Source: Lachnospiraceae bacterium (GTDB lineage Bacteria > Bacillota > Clostridia > Lachnospirales > Lachnospiraceae). Taken from it: a DNA stretch of 34,072 nucleotides. Each line of letters opens with the position of its first letter. The first letter of the stretch is position 1. The position numbers were made by a program, and so were the translations under genes. The notes beneath the pieces were generated by a model that was given only the letters and a program-made list of their open reading frames with translations, was not told where the DNA came from and searched no databases. The stretch is taken from NCBI GenBank assembly GCA_022791755.1, contig JAAVZR010000029.1, positions 1 to 34,072 of the forward strand, written 5' to 3'. Positions 16,476 to 25,499 of this stretch are shown in pieces.

Positions 16476-17432
16476 ATGGAAGACATGGAATTTTATCAGC
16501 AAAAACTTCTGGAGTGTGAGATGGAGATCGGCAGGGGGATCATCGGACAGAGGGAGGTGATCCGTCAGGTTATGCTGGCCCTTCTGTCCGGAGGAAACGT
16601 GCTTCTGGAAGGAATGCCGGGATTGGGCAAGACCATGCTGGTGCGCACGGTCAGCCAGGTGTTCCGGCTCTCCTTTAAGCGAATTCAGTTTACGCCGGAT
16701 CTGATGCCCAGCGATGTGACAGGAACCAATATCATGGTGAAAGAGGAGGGTAAAAGCACCTTCCGCTTTGAACAGGGTCCTGTTTTTGCCAATCTGGTGC
16801 TGGCGGACGAGATCAACCGGGCCACGCCGAAGACGCAGTCGGCTCTTTTGGAGGCGATGCAGGAGCACACGGTGACGGTGGGAAATGAGAGCCACTGCCT
16901 GGAGGAGCCCTTTTTTGTGCTGGCGACCCAGAATCCCATCGAGCAGGAGGGGACCTATCCGCTGCCGGAGGCGCAGCTGGACCGGTTTTTGCTAAAGGTG
17001 CTGGTGGGCTTTCCGACGATGGAGGAGCTGCGCGGCATTGTGGGGCTCACGGAAGGGCAGGAATCTCTTGCGCTTCGCTGCCTGTTAAACGGGGAGGGAC
17101 TTTTGGAGGCCAGAAGACAGATCTCCCGGATTCCCGTGGCGGAGCCGGTGATGAACTATATTCTGGAGCTGGTGATGGCCACCCACGGGGAGAACGTCCA
17201 TATCCGGGAGGGAGCCAGCCCCAGGGCGGCCCAGGCGATGATTCGTGCATCCAGGGCCAGGGCGTTTCTGGAGGGACGGCTGAACGTGTCCTTTGACGAT
17301 GTGAAATATGTGGCCTATCCGGCGCTGCGCCATCGGATTCTGCTGAGCTTTGACGCGGTCTCCGAGGGGATCTCAGAGGATGACGTGATCCGGCAGATTA
17401 TAATATCCCGGGAAAAGAGTCTGTATGCTTGA
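16476..17432 (+). CDS. MoxR-family AAA+ ATPase
   Basis: 318 residues from the ATG at 16476; a GTG at 16443 lacks a ribosome site, and the AAAGGGG at 16457 is 12 nt upstream of the chosen start, so the exact start is uncertain. The MoxR core is complete: Walker A GMPGLGKT (46-53), the FTPDLMPSDVTGT segment (72-84), Walker B LVLADE (107-112), the INRATPKTQSALLEAMQE segment and sensor ATQNPIEQEGTYPLPEAQLD. A C-terminal lid domain follows. MoxR ATPases act as chaperones that insert metals or remodel VWA-domain proteins, so the DUF58 and VWA products encoded next are the natural partners. Its stop overlaps the DUF58 start by 8 nt. Confidence 0.97.
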   Translation: MEDMEFYQQKLLECEMEIGRGIIGQREVIRQVMLALLSGGNVLLEGMPGLGKTMLVRTVSQVFRLSFKRIQFTPDLMPSDVTGTNIMVKEEGKSTFRFEQGPVFANLVLADEINRATPKTQSALLEAMQEHTVTVGNESHCLEEPFFVLATQNPIEQEGTYPLPEAQLDRFLLKVLVGFPTMEELRGIVGLTEGQESLALRCLLNGEGLLEARRQISRIPVAEPVMNYILELVMATHGENVHIREGASPRAAQAMIRASRARAFLEGRLNVSFDDVKYVAYPALRHRILLSFDAVSEGISEDDVIRQIIISREKSLYA

Positions 17433-18303
17433 TGTGAAATTTTACGACGCCCTCTCCCGTCTGCAACTGCGGGTCAATCATAAGAGTAATCGGAATATGA
17501 CCGGCAGCCGCAAATCGGTGCAGAAAGGGCAGTCTGCGGAATTTTCGGATTTCAGGGAATATATGCCGGGTGACGATCTGCGCCGCCTGGACTGGAATGT
17601 GTACGCCCGTCTGGATAAGCTGTATGTCCGGGAGTATATGGAGGAAAAGGAAGCGGTGGTTTCGGTGCTCGTCGATACCAGCGCGTCCATGGACTACGGA
17701 GAGAAGAGTAAGGCGGAGCTGGCAAAGGAGCTGGCGGCGGTGACGGGGTTTCTGGCTCTGAATAATCTGGACCGGCTGGCTCTCTATGATATGAAGGCCA
17801 TGGGCCGGGGCCTGTCGGTGGGCGGAGGAAGAAACGCCTTTCCTCAGGTGTTAAACTGGCTGGAGCATCTGGAGTTTGACGGTCAGACGGATATGCTCTC
17901 GGCGGTGAGGAAGATGCCCTTTCGCGGGCCGGGAGTGACGGTGATGATCAGCGATTTTCTGCACCCTGACATGCTTTCAGGGGAGACAGGCGCCTATGAA
18001 AAGGTGCTGCAATACCTGAGCTTCTGTCGGCAGAGACCGGTGGTACTGCACACCATGGCTGCTGAGGAGCTTCATGTTACACTGGAAGGGACGTTAAATC
18101 TGATCGATGCGGAGGACGGCTCGCGGCTGCGGCTTACGGTGGATTCCCAGGCTGTGAAGCATTATGAGAGGATCCTTGGCCGTTTTCTGGAGCGGATGAA
18201 AAAGGGCTGTGGGACGGCCGGAGGCGCCTATGTGCTCTGCGATACGTCGCGGGACAAAAACCAGCTTGTATTTCAGGACTTAAGGGTGATTTATGATATT
18301 TGA
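17425..18303 (+). CDS. DUF58 domain protein with VWA-like fold
   Basis: 292 residues, starting within the MoxR gene (8-nt overlap). The DUF58 signature FSDFREYMPGDDLRRLDWNVY (in two parts: FSDFREYMPGDD, LRRLDWNVYARLD) spans about residues 34-56. A MIDAS-like DTSAS follows (about 90-94) in VLVDTSASMDYGE, and a later ISDFLHPDM segment completes a VWA-like core. DUF58 proteins nearly always pair with MoxR ATPases and are thought to be remodelled by them. The protein has no signal peptide or clear membrane helix, so it probably works on the cytoplasmic side. Its last 11 nt overlap the start of the large VWA gene, again suggesting coupled translation. Confidence 0.95.
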   Translation: MLDVKFYDALSRLQLRVNHKSNRNMTGSRKSVQKGQSAEFSDFREYMPGDDLRRLDWNVYARLDKLYVREYMEEKEAVVSVLVDTSASMDYGEKSKAELAKELAAVTGFLALNNLDRLALYDMKAMGRGLSVGGGRNAFPQVLNWLEHLEFDGQTDMLSAVRKMPFRGPGVTVMISDFLHPDMLSGETGAYEKVLQYLSFCRQRPVVLHTMAAEELHVTLEGTLNLIDAEDGSRLRLTVDSQAVKHYERILGRFLERMKKGCGTAGGAYVLCDTSRDKNQLVFQDLRVIYDI

Positions 18304-21300
18304 GAGCTTATGGCCGCTGGCGTTTCTGTCCGCCATACCGGTCGTGATCATTTTATATTTGCTGAGACCAAAGGGGAAGGATTACAGGATCTCTTCGACC
18401 CTTCTGTGGGAAAAATGGTGCAGGAATCAGCAGTCCAGGACATTTCTGGAAAAGTTTATTCATAATATCCTGATGTATCTTCAGATCCTGATTCTCCTTC
18501 TGCTGGTGCTGGCGCTCATGTCGCCTTATCTGCGCCGGGAGGGCGACAGCCGGGAGCATGTGGTTCTGGTGTTTGACACCAGCGCCAGTATGCAGCATGA
18601 CGCGGGAAGCGGCAGGACACGGTTGGAAGAGGCGGTGAGAGAGGCGAAGGAACTCATTGCCTCATCGGAGGATACGGCGTTTTCCATAGTTACCTGTGAT
18701 ATTCACAAGACCGGCCTGCTGGCAGTGGGAGTGAAGGACCGGGCAGGGCTTTATACGGCGCTGGAGCAGATCGAGTGCAGCGACGCTGCCGGCGATCTGC
18801 AGGCGGCAGAGAGTATGCTGGAGGCACTGCGCCATACCGGCGGGGAGGCGGATGAGGAGACCCCGGACGCACAGGTGATCGTGTATACGGACGGAGAAGG
18901 CGCCGGGGAGGCGATGAACGCTTCCGGATACCGGAATGCCGGGATACGGGTGATGGGAGATGCCGTCAGCAATGTGGCCAACGGCTTTCTTTCCTATGCG
19001 GATGTGGAGACCGGGGAGGACGGACAGGATCAGACTGCGGCACAGAGCGGCAGAATGATTCGCTGTGCCTGCAGCCTTACAAACTACAGCGATACGGCGG
19101 CGTCGCTGGAAGTGAGCCTGTACGACGGAGAACAGCTGCTTCAGATCCGGCAGGTGGCACTGGAGGCAGGAGAGACGGCGCTGTGCTTCTTCGATCCGTT
19201 TGTATGGCAGGGAGAACCGCTTCGCAGCGAGGTGGGAGCCGTTCGTTTCGCAGGGACGCAGGAGAAGGATTCTCTGGCGGAGGATAACGTGGCCTATGCG
19301 ATTCCTGAGCAGGCGAGCCGGACGGAGGCCGTTCTCATCGGGGGCGGTAATCTCTATATCGAAAAGGCGTATCAGGCGGCTACGGGAAAGAGTCTGCCCA
19401 GGCTGGGAGACGACGGCGGGCAGGAGGACCCGGGGACGATCCGGATCTTCGACGCGGAGGCAGAGGGCGGCTCCGATGACGCCGCCAGAAGCATGGTCTT
19501 CCTCGATGAGACAAACCTGTCAGGGACTGAGAAGAATGTCCTCCTCACAGTCACGGACTGTGACCTAACGGCGGGGCTTTCCGCCTTTTCCATCGGTGTC
19601 AACGAGACGAACCTGTATGAGGTTCCGGACTGGGGAACAGGATTTCTCTGGGCAGGAGAGCGATGTGCCGGCTACTACGGGGAACACGATGGTGTGAAAA
19701 CCGTGGTGGTGGGGTTTGATATCCGGGAGTCGGACTTTCCGCTGAAGGCGGAATTCCCGGTGTTTCTTTCCAATGCCCTTCATTTTCTGGGAGATACCTC
19801 CCTTCTGGCAGGTAATGTCTATACCGCCGGCGATACGGTGCTGTTTCATCCTCAGGCGGGTCTGGATGTGAACCGGCTTGAGGCGCCGGCCAGAAAGGCC
19901 GGACTCTACGAGGTGGATCCCGGCGACAGCGGCTGGGAGGGAGAGGCCGAGGCTTATGTGGTGCGTTTTGCGGCGGATGAATCGGACGGACGGATCACAG
20001 CCCAGGGAGTCTCATCCGCAGCCCCCGGCAGCCGTCCGGTGAAAAAGCAGCTTCGCAATCTGTTCCTGGTGCTGGCGCTTCTGGCCCTGGCCGCGGAATG
20101 GTATCTGTACGTGAGACAGAGCCGTCACCGGGGATGGTTTTATCCGGGGGTGCGGCTCATCGGTGCGGCTATGATCCTGCTGGCTCTGCTGGGAGTGACG
20201 GTGAGCCGGAGAGATGCGGTTACCACCACGGTTTTTCTGGTGGATCTGTCAAACAGCAATGAGCAGAATATTCCGGCCATGGAGGAGTATCTGGCCGGGG
20301 TGCTGGATGAGATGCCCGGAAAGAATCAGTATGGAATTATTACCTTTGGAAAGGACTCGATGGTGGATCAGTTTCTGACCCGGGAAGACAGCTTCACAGG
20401 TCTTTTGTCTCTGCCGGATAAGACGGCCACGGATTTCGAGACGGCCATGTCCCGGGCGTTAGCGATGCTTCCGGCAGACGGAGGCGGGCGGGTGGTGATC
20501 CTGACCGACGGCAGGGAGACCAGGGGAGAACTGGCCGGTATGGCGCCGGCGCTGAGCGCGGGACAGGTAGAGCTGCTGGCGCTTGTCTATGATACGCAAA
20601 AGGGCCAGGATGCCTACGTGGAGAATGTGGAGCTGCCCGGCTACCTGTATCAGGGGGATGCCTATACCATGACCGTGACGGTGGAGAGCAGCTATGAGAC
20701 GGCTGCGGAGCTTCAGGTCTGGATGGGGACGGCGCAGACGCAGGCTTATGCAGTCCATTTAAACCGCGGCGTCAATCAGTTCCGGTTCCGGCAGACCGTG
20801 ACGGGAGAAAATATTGAGAGCTTTGAGGTCCGGGTGGCGGCAGAGGGAGATACGTGCAGGGAAAATGACGGCTATCATGTCTATTCGGTGGTGGACAGCG
20901 CCCCCCGGGTGCTGCTGGTCACAGGCATGGGCGAGGACAGCGCACAGTATGAAAATCTGCTTCGCAGCGCCGGCTGCCGTTATGAGAGAGTATCGGCAAG
21001 GAACGCGCCGGATACGCTCTCAGAAATGCTGGAATTTAAGAGTATCGTATTAGAAAACGTATATATGGCCGATCTGCCTTCCGGTTTTCTGGAAAATATC
21101 GGAACCTATGTGAAGGATTATGGCTGCGGTCTGGTGTGCTGCGGCGGGGAGGACAGCTATGCGCTGGGAGGCTACCGGGATAGCGTGCTGGAGACGGTGC
21201 TGCCGGTGGATATGGAGCTGCGGGGGACCGATGAGATCCCTGTGACGGCGATGATTATGGCCATCGACCACTCCGGAAGTATGAGCTCAGATGTGGGCGG

Positions 21301-22849
21301 AGGCGCCACCAGCCTGGATCTGGCAGTGGCCGCCGCCAAGGCGGCTGTGGACCAGGTACGTGACACGGATTATGTGGGCGTGATCACATTTGACGATACC
21401 TGCCAGTGGGTGGTGGAGCCCACCGTAGTTTCTGACAGAGAGGCGATCAAGGCGCAAATTGATACGATTGCCTCAGGGGGCGGGACCACGATCCAGCCCG
21501 CGCTTCGGGAAGCCTTAAAGGGGGCGGCCGGGTGTGAGGCGGGGATCCGTCATGTGATCCTCCTGACAGACGGACAGGGAGAGAGCCGGAATTACCAGGA
21601 GATCATATCATCCTATCAGGATGCCGGAGTGACTCTGTCTACCGTGGCGGTGGGAGAAGGCTCGGATGCCGGGCTCCTGGAGCGTCTGGCGGATCAATGC
21701 AGCGGCCGCTATTACTACTCGGATATGGCGGAGGATATCCCGAAGATCTTTGCGCAGGAGGTGTTTCTCAGCGGAGACACCTATCTGCAAAACGGCGAAT
21801 TTGATCTGTCGGTGAGAGGAAACAGCGAGCTTTTGAAGGGGCTTTTTGAGGACGGATGGCCGGTGCTCTACGGATATGTCAGCGCCACGCCAAAAGCGGC
21901 CTCCCAGGTGCTCATCGCCTCTCAGAAGGACGACCCGGTGCTCACGGTGATGCAGTACGGTCTGGGTCACACGGTGGCCTGGAATACGGATGTGACAAAC
22001 CGGTGGACGGCAGCCTTTGCCGGGGAGGAGGATTATGCGCAGCTCTGGAAACGGATCCTCGATTACAGCGTGGGGAATGCAGCCATCGGTGAGGACACGG
22101 TGGATGTGACGACAGCAGGCGGAATCACCAGCCTGGTCTATCACGCGGTGGATTACACAGAGGGGACTAAGGTGGAGGCGGTGTATACCGATCCGGAGGG
22201 CAATACCCGGACAGAGCCGCTGCCGGCCACGGCTCCCGGCCGCTATGAGGCCCGGCTGGAGACAGACATGACAGGGATCTATAATCTGAGTGTGAGGAGG
22301 ATCGAGGACGGAGCCATGGCAAATGCCGTGACCACGGCAGCCGCCATACAGTACGCGGATGAATATAAGTTCGGGATCAGCACGGCAGGCTTTATAAGCT
22401 TTGTGGACCGCTACGGCAGGCAGATCGATCCGGAAGAAAACTTCTGGAGTCAGAGAGAGAACCGATCGAGAGAGCGCTATGAGCTGGCCGGATGGCTGAT
22501 TACGGCGGCGATCCTGTGGTTTGTCATGGATGTCGCCATGCGCCGCTTCCGCTTCCGCCCTCAGGATACGAGACTGTACCGAACGGTCTGTGAGTATCGG
22601 GAAAAAAAGAGGGACATGGGAGCCGGCCGGACTGTGCCGGAGCCTGTAGAAGTTCAGGAAAATGGGAGGGAGGGGCAGGAAGAAGATCGTGCCGCCTCAG
22701 ATAAAGCAAATAAAGAAGAAAGGCAAAAGGGGCATAAGAAGAGGCGGGATGGGGGAGTAAACGGGAAAGAAGGAAAGAGCGAGAAAGAACAGACTTTGGA
22801 TACCTCGGCTCTGTTAAAGAAGAAGGACCGCAGGGATCACGGAGGGTAA
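18293..22849 (+). CDS. BatA-like / VWA-GATase-like fusion membrane protein with three VWA domains
   Basis: 1518 residues. Residues 1-75 match the BatA N-terminal membrane module (LWPLAFLSAIPVVIILYLLRP; helix about 50-72). VWA domain 1 carries DTSAS (95-99) and YTDGEG. Two membrane helices (about 589-607 and 620-638) mark the join between what are often two separate genes. VWA domain 2 carries DLSNS (651-655), then TATDFETA and LTDGRE. A GATase-like segment (about 885-985, VLLVTGMGED, GLVCCGGEDSYALGGY) leads into VWA domain 3 with DHSGS (992-996) and LLTDGQG. A final helix (about 1397-1418) precedes a ~100-residue Lys/Glu-rich tail that should be cytoplasmic. All three MIDAS sites look able to bind metal. 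It is the likely MoxR client and surface scaffold of the cluster. Confidence 0.95.
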   Translation: MIFESLWPLAFLSAIPVVIILYLLRPKGKDYRISSTLLWEKWCRNQQSRTFLEKFIHNILMYLQILILLLLVLALMSPYLRREGDSREHVVLVFDTSASMQHDAGSGRTRLEEAVREAKELIASSEDTAFSIVTCDIHKTGLLAVGVKDRAGLYTALEQIECSDAAGDLQAAESMLEALRHTGGEADEETPDAQVIVYTDGEGAGEAMNASGYRNAGIRVMGDAVSNVANGFLSYADVETGEDGQDQTAAQSGRMIRCACSLTNYSDTAASLEVSLYDGEQLLQIRQVALEAGETALCFFDPFVWQGEPLRSEVGAVRFAGTQEKDSLAEDNVAYAIPEQASRTEAVLIGGGNLYIEKAYQAATGKSLPRLGDDGGQEDPGTIRIFDAEAEGGSDDAARSMVFLDETNLSGTEKNVLLTVTDCDLTAGLSAFSIGVNETNLYEVPDWGTGFLWAGERCAGYYGEHDGVKTVVVGFDIRESDFPLKAEFPVFLSNALHFLGDTSLLAGNVYTAGDTVLFHPQAGLDVNRLEAPARKAGLYEVDPGDSGWEGEAEAYVVRFAADESDGRITAQGVSSAAPGSRPVKKQLRNLFLVLALLALAAEWYLYVRQSRHRGWFYPGVRLIGAAMILLALLGVTVSRRDAVTTTVFLVDLSNSNEQNIPAMEEYLAGVLDEMPGKNQYGIITFGKDSMVDQFLTREDSFTGLLSLPDKTATDFETAMSRALAMLPADGGGRVVILTDGRETRGELAGMAPALSAGQVELLALVYDTQKGQDAYVENVELPGYLYQGDAYTMTVTVESSYETAAELQVWMGTAQTQAYAVHLNRGVNQFRFRQTVTGENIESFEVRVAAEGDTCRENDGYHVYSVVDSAPRVLLVTGMGEDSAQYENLLRSAGCRYERVSARNAPDTLSEMLEFKSIVLENVYMADLPSGFLENIGTYVKDYGCGLVCCGGEDSYALGGYRDSVLETVLPVDMELRGTDEIPVTAMIMAIDHSGSMSSDVGGGATSLDLAVAAAKAAVDQVRDTDYVGVITFDDTCQWVVEPTVVSDREAIKAQIDTIASGGGTTIQPALREALKGAAGCEAGIRHVILLTDGQGESRNYQEIISSYQDAGVTLSTVAVGEGSDAGLLERLADQCSGRYYYSDMAEDIPKIFAQEVFLSGDTYLQNGEFDLSVRGNSELLKGLFEDGWPVLYGYVSATPKAASQVLIASQKDDPVLTVMQYGLGHTVAWNTDVTNRWTAAFAGEEDYAQLWKRILDYSVGNAAIGEDTVDVTTAGGITSLVYHAVDYTEGTKVEAVYTDPEGNTRTEPLPATAPGRYEARLETDMTGIYNLSVRRIEDGAMANAVTTAAAIQYADEYKFGISTAGFISFVDRYGRQIDPEENFWSQRENRSRERYELAGWLITAAILWFVMDVAMRRFRFRPQDTRLYRTVCEYREKKRDMGAGRTVPEPVEVQENGREGQEEDRAASDKANKEERQKGHKKRRDGGVNGKEGKSEKEQTLDTSALLKKKDRRDHGG

Positions 22850-22860
22850 GCTTTGGGGAG

Positions 22861-22916
22861 AAAAGAGGGGACGCCCGGCATCAGCGCCATTGTACCGGCC
22901 GGGCGTCCCCTCTTTT
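22861..22916. terminator. Bidirectional terminator with 19-bp perfect stem
   Basis: Arms at 22861-22879 and 22898-22916 are perfectly complementary; the GC-rich core (GGGGACGCCCGGC) is flanked by AAAAG and CTTTT, so it works on both strands. It lies between the convergent VWA gene (ends 22849) and the minus-strand lipoprotein gene (ends 22941). Confidence 0.93.
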
Positions 22917-22940
22917 ATATAGAAACGAATTCAACAGGCC

Positions 22941-25196
22941 TTATCGTATGGCCTTTAGATACCCCCATTTATCGCCCTGCTTAAAGCTGATAAAATTACA
23001 GGACAGAAAGCCCAGATCGTCATAGACGACGCTGCTCCAGCTTCCGTCTGCCGTGTGCAGAGTCAGGTCCCGGATTTCCCATTCGTACCGATCTTCCAGA
23101 AAGGTCACCTGATCCGCCTGCTTATAGAGGTTATTGCCAATGAGCGACAGTCCTGCGGCCTCCGTCACCTGCACGCCTTCCTGCCACAGAGAGATCGGAC
23201 AGGTGATATCGATGGCTCCTCTCAGAGAGGATACTGTATTTTCTGTCAGAATCTGCTCTGTCAGAAGTTCCTCCGGCCCGTACAGATTATAGTCAAGATA
23301 CTGTTCATACTCGGCTTTCGTGAGAGTCGGCCGTCCATCCTGCTCTTCCAGATACGCAAAATAGCTCTGATAGATTCCGCTCTCCTGTTCTTCGGCCAGG
23401 CGGTAGTGGTACAAGGGCTGACCGTCTTTTTCATACATCGTCTGGTACAGATCCACGATGCCCGAAAGCAGGGCCACCTCCTGTCCGTCCAATCCATAGA
23501 GAACAGCCTCTTTCTTCCGCTGACGGATCAGATATTGTTGTGATAACACCGAGAGGCTGCTTCCCTCCTCATGCGTCAGCAGCGTCTGACCGGAAGCGTC
23601 CAGAATATCTCTTCTGTAATCAATGCTGTTTTCATGTGCCACCGTATAGCTGCGGTAGAACAGGACAGCCGGCATCTGCGGCAAAACGGCATCATCCACA
23701 AATACTGTCATATCGGACTGATATCTGATCTGTGAAATATCTCTTGCCTGTGTGGTAAATATCGGATTCATATTGCGGTCTGTCACAGTGAAGTTGCGTT
23801 CCTCCCCGTTTTCCCCGGAAACGATAAAACCGCCGGACCATTCGGACAGAAAGACATAATCCTCGCTGAGCCGTTCTCCTGCCTGTGAATACAGCGCATA
23901 GTACAGGACGGCGTATCCGTTTTCATCCTGAGGATCCGCGAAGCCCAGGATCAGGCTGCCGTCTGTGGTTACCTCCACAGACTGTACATTTTTTGCCAGT
24001 GTCTCGCCGGCCTCGTTGACCAGTGTTCCTTTTTCCCAGGCATCTGCCACGGAGGAATATCGCATATACAGGCCTTCCGCATTATAGATCTCATCGCGCC
24101 AGCCCTCTTGGGATCCTACGACGGAATAATCCTGTGCCAGCCAGAAGGTTGTGGCGCCGTCACAGACCTCTACCGGGAAAGCCTCATCCCCTCTCAGGCG
24201 GGCATACTGTACCGAATTCCAATAATAGAAGTCGTCCTCCTCTCTTCCCGTAAGATACAGAATGCGGCCGTCCGACCAGTCCTGGCCATAGCCTCCGTAT
24301 CCCATATCCACTGTCTGCAGGTCGAAGGGCAGGATCTTAGTGCCCTTCTGGTCAATCAGATTGGTACAGACAATGTCACTGTTGGGTTCATACCAATAGA
24401 TTTCGGCCAGTCCCTCATAGAAGGAACAGCCATATACCCCCTCTTCCAGAGAGATGACCTCTTCACCTGCCGGATTGATATAACAGTACCGGTATGTTTG
24501 CATATACTCGTCATCGGAATCCTGTAGTCCCGCCAGTGCCAGGCCTTCCTGAAAATCGTAGAGAATGTCGTATTCTCTGCTGACGGTCCGGCCGTTCTCG
24601 TCTATGAAGAAGTATTTCATGGTACCGTCTTCCAGAAGGCGTCCCACACGGGCATAGCCTTCCCGGAAGGGGGCTGCAAAGTCAAACTGGGCCGGAATCG
24701 CTTCCTCCATACCGTGAATGGACGCATCTGAACGGGGATCCTGTCCCACGTCGGCTTCCGCTTTGGGACCATTTCCGTTCTGACCGTCGGAAAGAGCGGG
24801 AATCGAACACGCCGGGTACTGTTCCTTCAGTTTTTCCAGCCGGGAGAGAAGCTCTTGCGCATCTTCGGCAGCTTCCAGACCCCGGGACAGAATATCTGCG
24901 GCCTTCTGAGGCTCATCCGTGGCCAGATACACATCAGCCAGACTCTGATAGGCATCCGGCCTTTTCGGGTCGATTTCGATGGCTGCCAGAAATGCCATAA
25001 TTGCTTCCTCATATTCTCCCTCTTCCAGCAGCCGGATCCCCAGATCGTACTGGGACTGCCAGTTCGGACTGTCCTCCTGACTGTCCGTCATGGTCTCGGT
25101 CCGGGTGTCGCAGCCGGTGAGGCTCAGACATACGGCCAGCAGGATGGTCAGGATCAGGCAAAGCCTCTTTGGGACAGTTGGTTTACTGTCTCTCAT
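22941..25196 (-). CDS. Lipoprotein with TPR and WG-type repeats
   Basis: 751 residues from the ATG at 25196, which has GGAGG 9-10 nt upstream; a longer reading to 25229 overlaps the promoter and is unlikely. The signal peptide ends in the lipobox LSLTGC at Cys29. Residues about 45-125 form TPR-type helices (YDLGIRLLEEGEYEEAIMAF and AYQSLADVYLATDEPQKAAD). Residues about 165-290 hold WG-like repeats (DENGRTVSREYDILYDFQEG, FYEGLAEIYWY), and the rest is beta-rich with recurring Tyr/Gly strands. Proteins with TPR plus WG repeats are common cell-surface proteins of Lachnospiraceae; function is unknown and a scaffold or binding role is inferred. It is convergent with the VWA gene and divergent from the PTS operon. 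Confidence 0.87.
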   Translation of the reverse strand: MRDSKPTVPKRLCLILTILLAVCLSLTGCDTRTETMTDSQEDSPNWQSQYDLGIRLLEEGEYEEAIMAFLAAIEIDPKRPDAYQSLADVYLATDEPQKAADILSRGLEAAEDAQELLSRLEKLKEQYPACSIPALSDGQNGNGPKAEADVGQDPRSDASIHGMEEAIPAQFDFAAPFREGYARVGRLLEDGTMKYFFIDENGRTVSREYDILYDFQEGLALAGLQDSDDEYMQTYRYCYINPAGEEVISLEEGVYGCSFYEGLAEIYWYEPNSDIVCTNLIDQKGTKILPFDLQTVDMGYGGYGQDWSDGRILYLTGREEDDFYYWNSVQYARLRGDEAFPVEVCDGATTFWLAQDYSVVGSQEGWRDEIYNAEGLYMRYSSVADAWEKGTLVNEAGETLAKNVQSVEVTTDGSLILGFADPQDENGYAVLYYALYSQAGERLSEDYVFLSEWSGGFIVSGENGEERNFTVTDRNMNPIFTTQARDISQIRYQSDMTVFVDDAVLPQMPAVLFYRSYTVAHENSIDYRRDILDASGQTLLTHEEGSSLSVLSQQYLIRQRKKEAVLYGLDGQEVALLSGIVDLYQTMYEKDGQPLYHYRLAEEQESGIYQSYFAYLEEQDGRPTLTKAEYEQYLDYNLYGPEELLTEQILTENTVSSLRGAIDITCPISLWQEGVQVTEAAGLSLIGNNLYKQADQVTFLEDRYEWEIRDLTLHTADGSWSSVVYDDLGFLSCNFISFKQGDKWGYLKAIR

Positions 25197-25228
25197 TTTT
25201 ATAATCCTCCTTCTTGTGTCATACGCCA

Positions 25229-25237
25229 ATTATAGCA
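25229..25237 (-). promoter_or_regulatory. Extended -10 promoter of the TPR/WG lipoprotein gene
   Basis: On the minus strand TGC-TATAAT (TATAAT at 25234-25229) is an extended -10 element. No good -35 box lies 17 bp upstream. The leader would be about 25 nt and contains the GGAGG site. Confidence 0.55.
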
Positions 25238-25345
25238 TCCGAACGATTGACGTGCATATCGGGAGGGTGTTCTACTATAGTTAAATTCATGTTTCTTCAC
25301 AGATAATTCAGACTTTAATTTTATTAAACAAATGTAACAAAAGGG

Positions 25346-25374
25346 TTGACAAAATGTCAGAATTGTTGTATGCT
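25346..25374 (+). promoter_or_regulatory. Promoter of the PTS operon
   Basis: A perfect TTGACA (25346-25351), a 17-bp spacer and TATGCT (25369-25374). The start of transcription would be about 25381, leaving a leader of roughly 150 nt before the first gene. This 337-bp gap (25197-25533) therefore holds two divergent promoters and a structured leader. Confidence 0.8.
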
Positions 25375-25391
25375 TTATGTATAAATAAAAA

Positions 25392-25449
25392 GCTGGTGAC
25401 AGCCATATAATGTCCATACTGACGGACTGTTTTGAAAACAAGTTTGTTT
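25392..25449 (+). promoter_or_regulatory. Structured leader with alternative hairpins
   Basis: Upstream of the terminator at 25460 lie GCTG-GTGA-CAGC (25392-25403, a GNRA-type loop), GTCC/GGAC (25412-25415, 25424-25427), and two overlapping inverted repeats that cannot form together: TGTTTT-G-AAAACA (25428-25440) and AAACAA-GT-TTGTTT (25436-25449). This is the layout of a regulated leader. It does not match the LicT/BglG RAT consensus. Confidence 0.5.
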
Positions 25450-25459
25450 AGCAAAATAG

Positions 25460-25499
25460 AGCCAGTATTCTATCGAACAAGGTAGAATGCTGGCTTTTT
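25460..25499 (+). terminator. Intrinsic terminator inside the PTS operon leader
   Basis: Arms at 25460-25472 (AGCCAGTATTCTA) and 25483-25495 (TAGAATGCTGGCT) pair over 13 bp with one G-T wobble, followed by TTTTTAT. It lies between the promoter and the first gene, so expression needs read-through or antitermination. Confidence 0.85.

Noticed and set aside
15669..16895. A 408-codon open frame on the minus strand
   Set aside because: It is the antisense image of the Gly/Asp/Ser repeat and the MoxR gene; its Pro/Arg/Ser/His-rich protein is typical of antisense GC-rich repeats and has no ribosome site.
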